Of a DNA stretch of 64,000 bases, positions 60,501 through 64,000 are shown one piece after another. The position numbers and the translations under genes were made by a program. The notes below the pieces were generated by a model that saw only the letters and a program-made list of their open reading frames with translations, made no database searches and was not told the origin of the DNA. Position 1 is the stretch's first letter, and the number at the start of each line of letters is the position of its first letter. Source of the stretch: Bretschneidera sinensis (lineage: Eukaryota > Streptophyta > Magnoliopsida > Brassicales > Akaniaceae); NCBI GenBank assembly GCA_023935145.1, contig CM043698.1:14926001-14990000 (forward strand), written 5' to 3'.

Positions 60501-62682
60501 CAATTGCAAACCAAAATTACAAACCGAAACCACCTTGGCCCTTGAGTAAATCTAACCAAAACCACCAAATTACTCTCTCTCTCTCTCTCTCAATTGCCTT
60601 CAAAGGGAAAATCTCCTTCTTGCTGGTAAACACTGAACAGAGAAAGAAAGAGAAATTTAGAACAAAAGTGAGAAAGATACCCGCGATTTGAGAGAGAAGA
60701 TGAGAGAACAAAATAGATAGAGCGAAAGAAATGGAGATGTTGTCATTGAGATGGAGAGAGACGCGGAGAGAGAAGGGAATTGGGAGCTGAGATGGTTAAA
60801 ATCAAAGAAGAAAGCTAAGACAACACGAAAGCAGGAAACCAAGGATCTTGAGGGATTTGGGGGCGGCTGTGGAATTGGAGTAGAGAGGCTACCGGAACCC
60901 TTCACCAATTTACCATCACGCTCTAACCACTGTGACAAGAATTCACATTGTTTATATGTAGGAAATAATTAATTAATATCTAATTCTTAATTGGTCATTT
61001 CAGGTAAGAAATTTTTTCACCGCCCAATGACCCAACATACAAAATTAGAAGTTCAAAATTACCGTTTTATATCGATTTAACCGAATCGTTTGGTTTGATC
61101 AGTTGGAAACGGTTTGTTTAACAGGTTTTAACCAACCAAAGAACACCCCTAGGTATATCAATCATCTCTGTGCATCAGGTCCACACATGGCTTAGATAAT
61201 ATTATCAAAGAAGAGCCAACATATTTTGACCATGTTAAAATAAGCAGTTGCAATATCCATGAAATGACAACTAGAATGCATGAAGCCAACATCACCTGAC
61301 AGATATTTAAGACATGCAGGTTTCAAATTGGAACTATTATTAGATGGTAGATGTGTGTAAATAGAAAATTCCATAGAGATTCTTATTGCTTAGGACAGAA
61401 GTGAATATCCATATATAAACTAATATCCTGTTTCATTAAAAAAATTGAAGTTCTAATTTTAAGAACTGGGCTAAGCAAAATCTGAATTTACTGGAACGGA
61501 TTACTGGCATTTCAAATTCAATCAAGCACCTAAAACAGACTTGACTGTTGTCGATTGACAACTTCATTGGGGATGGGCGTACGTACGAGCCCTAGCACAT
61601 CTCTCTTTTTGTTGTAAATAAGTTCATCATGTAAGAAACCCCAAGGACTCAGAGTCACAACTATGGGTTAAAAAAGAGTTAAATATGAGAGCTCGCAGCG
61701 CATAAATGCTAACTTGCTAACCAATTTCAAATATGCATTAGGATAGATTACTAAGGATGACTTCCAACCTGAAGTGCACAATAGTTACTCAATGAATGCA
61801 GAAATTCTTCACTTGCATTTTCCGTGATCATTTTAGACATTGCATCTGGATTTGGATTAAGAATCTGCAAGAAGAAAGCAAAAGCAAAAAACCAGGGGTC
61901 AATATAACGACAATGGACAAATTAACCATTTAGCCTGCCATTGGAAAAAATAACTACATCAAATATAATATTCTGATAGTGCGTATGGGATGTGGGTTCT
62001 GATGATACCTGAGGTATGCATCCAACAATTCGTTCAAGCTGAATGTGATGATCTCTACAATAAGCAAGCAGATCAGACTCGTAGAACTCCACCCTGTCCA
62101 GTAAAGTTTTCTTCTCTTCATCATAGATGGGTTGACCTTTCTCATCAAGAGCATTTAAGTACAAGTTTATCCAAGAAACCTTTACTGCTCTAGGATTAAT
62201 ATCAAGGCCATAAACCTGCAAAAAGTTAATTATGCACTACTTACGGATTTCCAATTGTCGCATCAACAAGAACCAGAATAAACTTCAACTGTTTACACAC
62301 ACAAACATACACACATATCTATGAGTTTGACGTGTGCAAGTGCGACTGTTTATTTAAAAAAGGCTGATATGTATAAAGCACCACATTATGGCACAATTGC
62401 TATTACTCATATGCATGATGATGGAACACCTCAGGCACTGGTATTATTGGGTAATGCTATTTACGAAAAAGAAAGATAAACAACAAACCTTCAAAGGCAA
62501 CCACTTCTCAGCAATGGCAATGGATATCCATCCGTTTCCACAGCCAAGCTCAGCAACTGTCTTGTCCTTGAAGATCGAGTCTGGATGTCTATTCAGTCCT
62601 TCATAAAAAGTGAATGACCAGTCTTCTGGGACAAAAATGCTTGGGATCACCATCATTGTCAACTTTTTCCTGCCCTGGTAGC
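51572..62682 (-). CDS. MMT: Methionine S-methyltransferase, 5' end beyond window
   Basis: Eleven exons in frame: 62489-62682, 62009-62215, 61769-61864, 59720-59908, 59459-59647, 59126-59362, 57926-58060, 54822-55142, 54483-54662, 52625-53593, 51572-51886. They encode about 1010 residues; plant MMT is about 1,070-1,090, so roughly 75 N-terminal residues (exon 1) lie to the right. The first visible exon starts at GYQGRKKLTMMVIPSIFVPE. The N-terminal half is a class I AdoMet methyltransferase (VAELGCGNGWISIA; IVGCIPQILNPNPDAM; PMGIMIFNIGGRPGQGVC). The C-terminal half is aminotransferase-like (SGPTISPTGLIYS; VVIDTSFSGLEF), but the expected PLP-lysine segment reads VSLLGGLSLNFLSGALKFG with no Lys at the Schiff-base site. 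Reaction (EC 2.1.1.12): methionine + AdoMet to S-methylmethionine, a cytosolic step of the SMM cycle and phloem sulfur transport. One intron has a GC donor. Introns carry hAT, MITE and LINE insertions. Confidence 0.95.
54427..54475 (+). mobile_element. Tail-only LINE insertion with exact 16-bp TSD
   Basis: AACAATTAGAATGACA occurs at 54427-54442 and 54460-54475 around TACTTATCAAAAAGAAA. The insert closely matches the CACTTGTCAAAAATAAAG terminus of the LINE at 35.9 kb. The inner copy ends seven bases from the MMT splice donor at 54481-54482. Confidence 0.78.
55430..55645 (-). mobile_element. Probable LINE 3'-end fragment
   Basis: On the minus strand: MRNRRPFEGYRHQYK then LLRINGLTALTFWHKGKYD, followed by GAGTTGTCACCCCGTTGG and a CTATCAAAAATAAC tail. 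The RNRR(P/T)FE motif and the tail match the other LINE pieces, although the 3' terminus differs in detail and may be a related family. In MMT, between the exons ending at 57926 and starting at 55142. Confidence 0.5.
55741..56639. mobile_element. TIR element full of internal palindromes
   Basis: The 13-bp ends CACTCTGTTTGGT and ACCAAACAGAGTG are perfect inverted repeats. Inside, palindromes of the type GAATTCATTTACAAATGAAT (and variants with TTTGTAAA, TTTATAAA, TTTTTAAA centres) recur at about 55830, 55870, 56500, 56540, 56560 and 56590. No coding capacity; about 0.9 kb. The flanks (CTCA and TAAG) give no clear target-site duplication. It lies in an MMT intron. Confidence 0.7.
57775..57828 (-). 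mobile_element. Short LINE tail insertion with 13-bp TSD
   Basis: CAAGGCAGTTAAT (57775-57787) and CAAAGCAGTTAAT (57816-57828) flank a 28-bp insert starting TTTTTTTTATAAGTAAAAAT and ending ACAACC. Reverse-complemented it runs GGTTGTACAT...ACTTATAAAAAAAA, matching the last bases of the LINE 3' region. In an MMT intron. Confidence 0.7.
59071..59123 (-). mobile_element. Tail-type insertion with exact 16-bp TSD at a splice donor
   Basis: AGTAGTAATATTTCTT occurs at 59071-59086 and 59108-59123 around a 21-bp insert, CTTCTTTTTTGGAAAGTTTT plus A. The copy nearest the MMT exon (ending 59126) supplies bases +3 to +5 of the GTAAG donor. The insert fits the tail consensus only loosely. Confidence 0.6.
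60007..61151. mobile_element. Non-autonomous hAT transposon
   Basis: Terminal inverted repeats TAGGGGTGTTC...GAACACCCCTA, a classic hAT form, are flanked by an 8-bp target-site duplication with one mismatch (TGTATATC at 59999-60006, GGTATATC at 61152-61159). Subterminal CGGTTAAAA/TTTTAACC motifs repeat at both ends. The 1,145-bp interior has no hAT transposase: the short frames inside (60657-60938, 60751-60972) have no domain. It contains a (CT)n tract at 60571-60590. Inserted in an MMT intron, between the exons ending 61769 and starting 59908. Confidence 0.88.
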
Positions 62683-64000
62683 CTGTGCTTGGCAAAGGAA
62701 GGCATCAAAGCAGCAAATTCAGCAAGCATGATAAGCATGCCATTTGCTATTTATAATGCTATGAATATAATACAAAAGATTAAAACAAACATAACTCATG
62801 GTATACAATGTTGAGGAATTCCAATTGAATGTGTTCTGTGATTAAATTAGTGTGATGTTAGGCTAGAGAGAGATAGATAAAAGTACTAATAAAAATTGTA
62901 CAATGTAAAAAAAAAATTGCATCTAAAAAAACAGACAAAAGATAGAGCAAATTGGCAATAATTGAGGGCTGAAATGGCTAACCAACCTTCTATGTTCTGC
63001 CAGAAAGAAATAGGCAAGGGGCTTTTTCATTTGTCAAGTTGAAGGATCAAATGGTGAAGTGAAGAACGTGACAAACAAATGGGTAGAATTAATAGATACA
63101 AGAATTTCACTGATCACAAACGGTCAGTCTATAGAACTAGAGAACTTGATGCTGATGTTTTTTTTATATGTAAATTGTATAAAAAGAAAATCCATAGGAG
63201 AGAAACTCCACAAGATCTATTATATCTACTTCATGTACAAAAGAATTCTATGTGACCCAAAAAATTTGGGCATTGAACCACTTTTCTCTAATTACAATTA
63301 AAGGTCTCTCAATACCTAGGATTCCTCTCATTCAAAACTAACCAAAAAATAGGGTGGGGAATCATAGAGTAGTTTTCATAAGGTTCGTTGAGGTTAGAAA
63401 CCCAATCCAAACCCAAATTTCAGTCGGCAAAAACCTAAGACACTCAAAATCTTATAAACCATTTCCCATAAAACTCAAGAAAAAAAATACAACAAAAGAT
63501 AAAACATGGATTCTCCACCACTTTTGCAAATGAAACAACGATTCCAAACTAACTTGATGCTGATGTTGACACAAAATCTTCTAATCAGGGAAGTCTAGCA
63601 TTGAACCCGAAGTCAGCAAAAATAATATTTGTGTTGCATCAACGACTAACTTTAAAGGGCCAGATCCTTCAAAGCTTGCTCTCCGTGTTTAAGCAACTTA
63701 CAATTTTACATTAGAGCTCATATATTGCAATAAATGCTTACAATAAAATATACAGTTCTCACAAACTCAAACTTGAAAGTGTATATACACATTTCAAATG
63801 TTTATTCATAATTTTATTTCAAATCTTTGAAGAAATTGTTCTGTCCTGTTTTGGTGCAAGTAATTTACTCAGCAGACCACGGAATTTGATTAGTTTATTA
63901 AACACTAAAGAAAGAAATTTACATCAAGAATACGTAGAGAGGTAAATTAACAGTAAAGTAGACCTATTTCTGTGGAATTAAATTCGGTTCTTTTTTATCG
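62683..64000. other. MMT intron 1 (to window edge)
   Basis: The exon at 62489-62682 has a good acceptor (GCACAG|GCTACCAGG) and starts one base into a Gly codon, so a further 5' exon is required. I found no stretch here encoding the expected MMT N-terminus. Apart from the LINE at 63160-63550, the rest looks like plain intron. Confidence 0.6.
63160..63550 (-). mobile_element. 5'-truncated LINE with 17-bp TSD
   Basis: The minus strand encodes the zinc-binding tail CFICKSGGESMFYLLLY, then LKFGFGLGF and FLVSFE-EESRY, homologous to CFICKSCGETVFHLLLECS of the 32.7-kb LINE, but with stops. An exact 17-bp duplication, AACTTGATGCTGATGTT, flanks it (63143-63159 and 63551-63567). It must lie in MMT intron 1, because exon 1 is not found to its left. 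Confidence 0.88.

Noticed and set aside
60657..60972. Open frames inside the hAT element as a transposase
   Set aside because: They are short and low-complexity, with no hAT dimerisation or zinc-finger motif.
1..64000. CRISPR arrays, operons, bacterial-type systems
   Set aside because: Intron-rich genes and plant transposons show eukaryotic nuclear DNA; no regularly spaced repeats with unique spacers were seen.

Overview
The window is nuclear DNA from a flowering plant, almost certainly a woody eudicot. Evidence: AT-rich intergenic DNA, genes split into many small exons by TE-filled introns, plant-only proteins (a zinc-finger homeodomain factor and methionine S-methyltransferase), and plant LINE, copia, hAT and MITE relatives. 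Grapevine (Vitis) is my best guess from the look of the proteins and LINEs, but nothing here proves it.

Layout. Three protein-coding genes are supported, all on the minus strand. (1) A single-exon ZF-HD homeodomain transcription factor at 4823-5719. (2) A 16-exon SART3/Prp24-type U4/U6 snRNP recycling factor (EMB140-like), coding exons 47845 down to 24454, with a probable extra intron in its 3' UTR. (3) Methionine S-methyltransferase (MMT), 11 of its exons from 62682 down to 51572; the first exon lies beyond the right edge. I derived exon borders by matching reading frames, splice sites and family knowledge. All introns are GT-AG except one GC-AG intron in each multi-exon gene. The proteins have unrelated jobs (transcription, splicing, sulfur metabolism), and nothing suggests they work as a cluster.

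The rest is transposon-derived or unassigned. 1-4.8 kb holds fold-back MITEs and a LINE tail. 7-24 kb is gene-free, with tandem duplications, fold-back elements, a palindrome-bearing repeat and a copia element that has lost most of pol but keeps both LTRs. The SART3 introns hold a Stowaway-like MITE, a terminal-inverted-repeat element split by a LINE, a second decayed LINE with another LINE piece nested in it, and short LINE tails. 47.8-51.6 kb holds one copy of a dispersed repeat and a large fold-back element. The MMT introns hold a non-autonomous hAT element, a palindrome-rich inverted-repeat element and LINE tails.

The most interesting pattern is a set of about ten very short insertions (12-28 bp, essentially only a LINE 3' tail such as CTTAT(C/A)AAAAA), each flanked by an 11-19 bp target-site-like duplication. 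Two of them sit at MMT splice donors. I found no CRISPR, no rRNA, no convincing tRNA, and no new multi-gene system.
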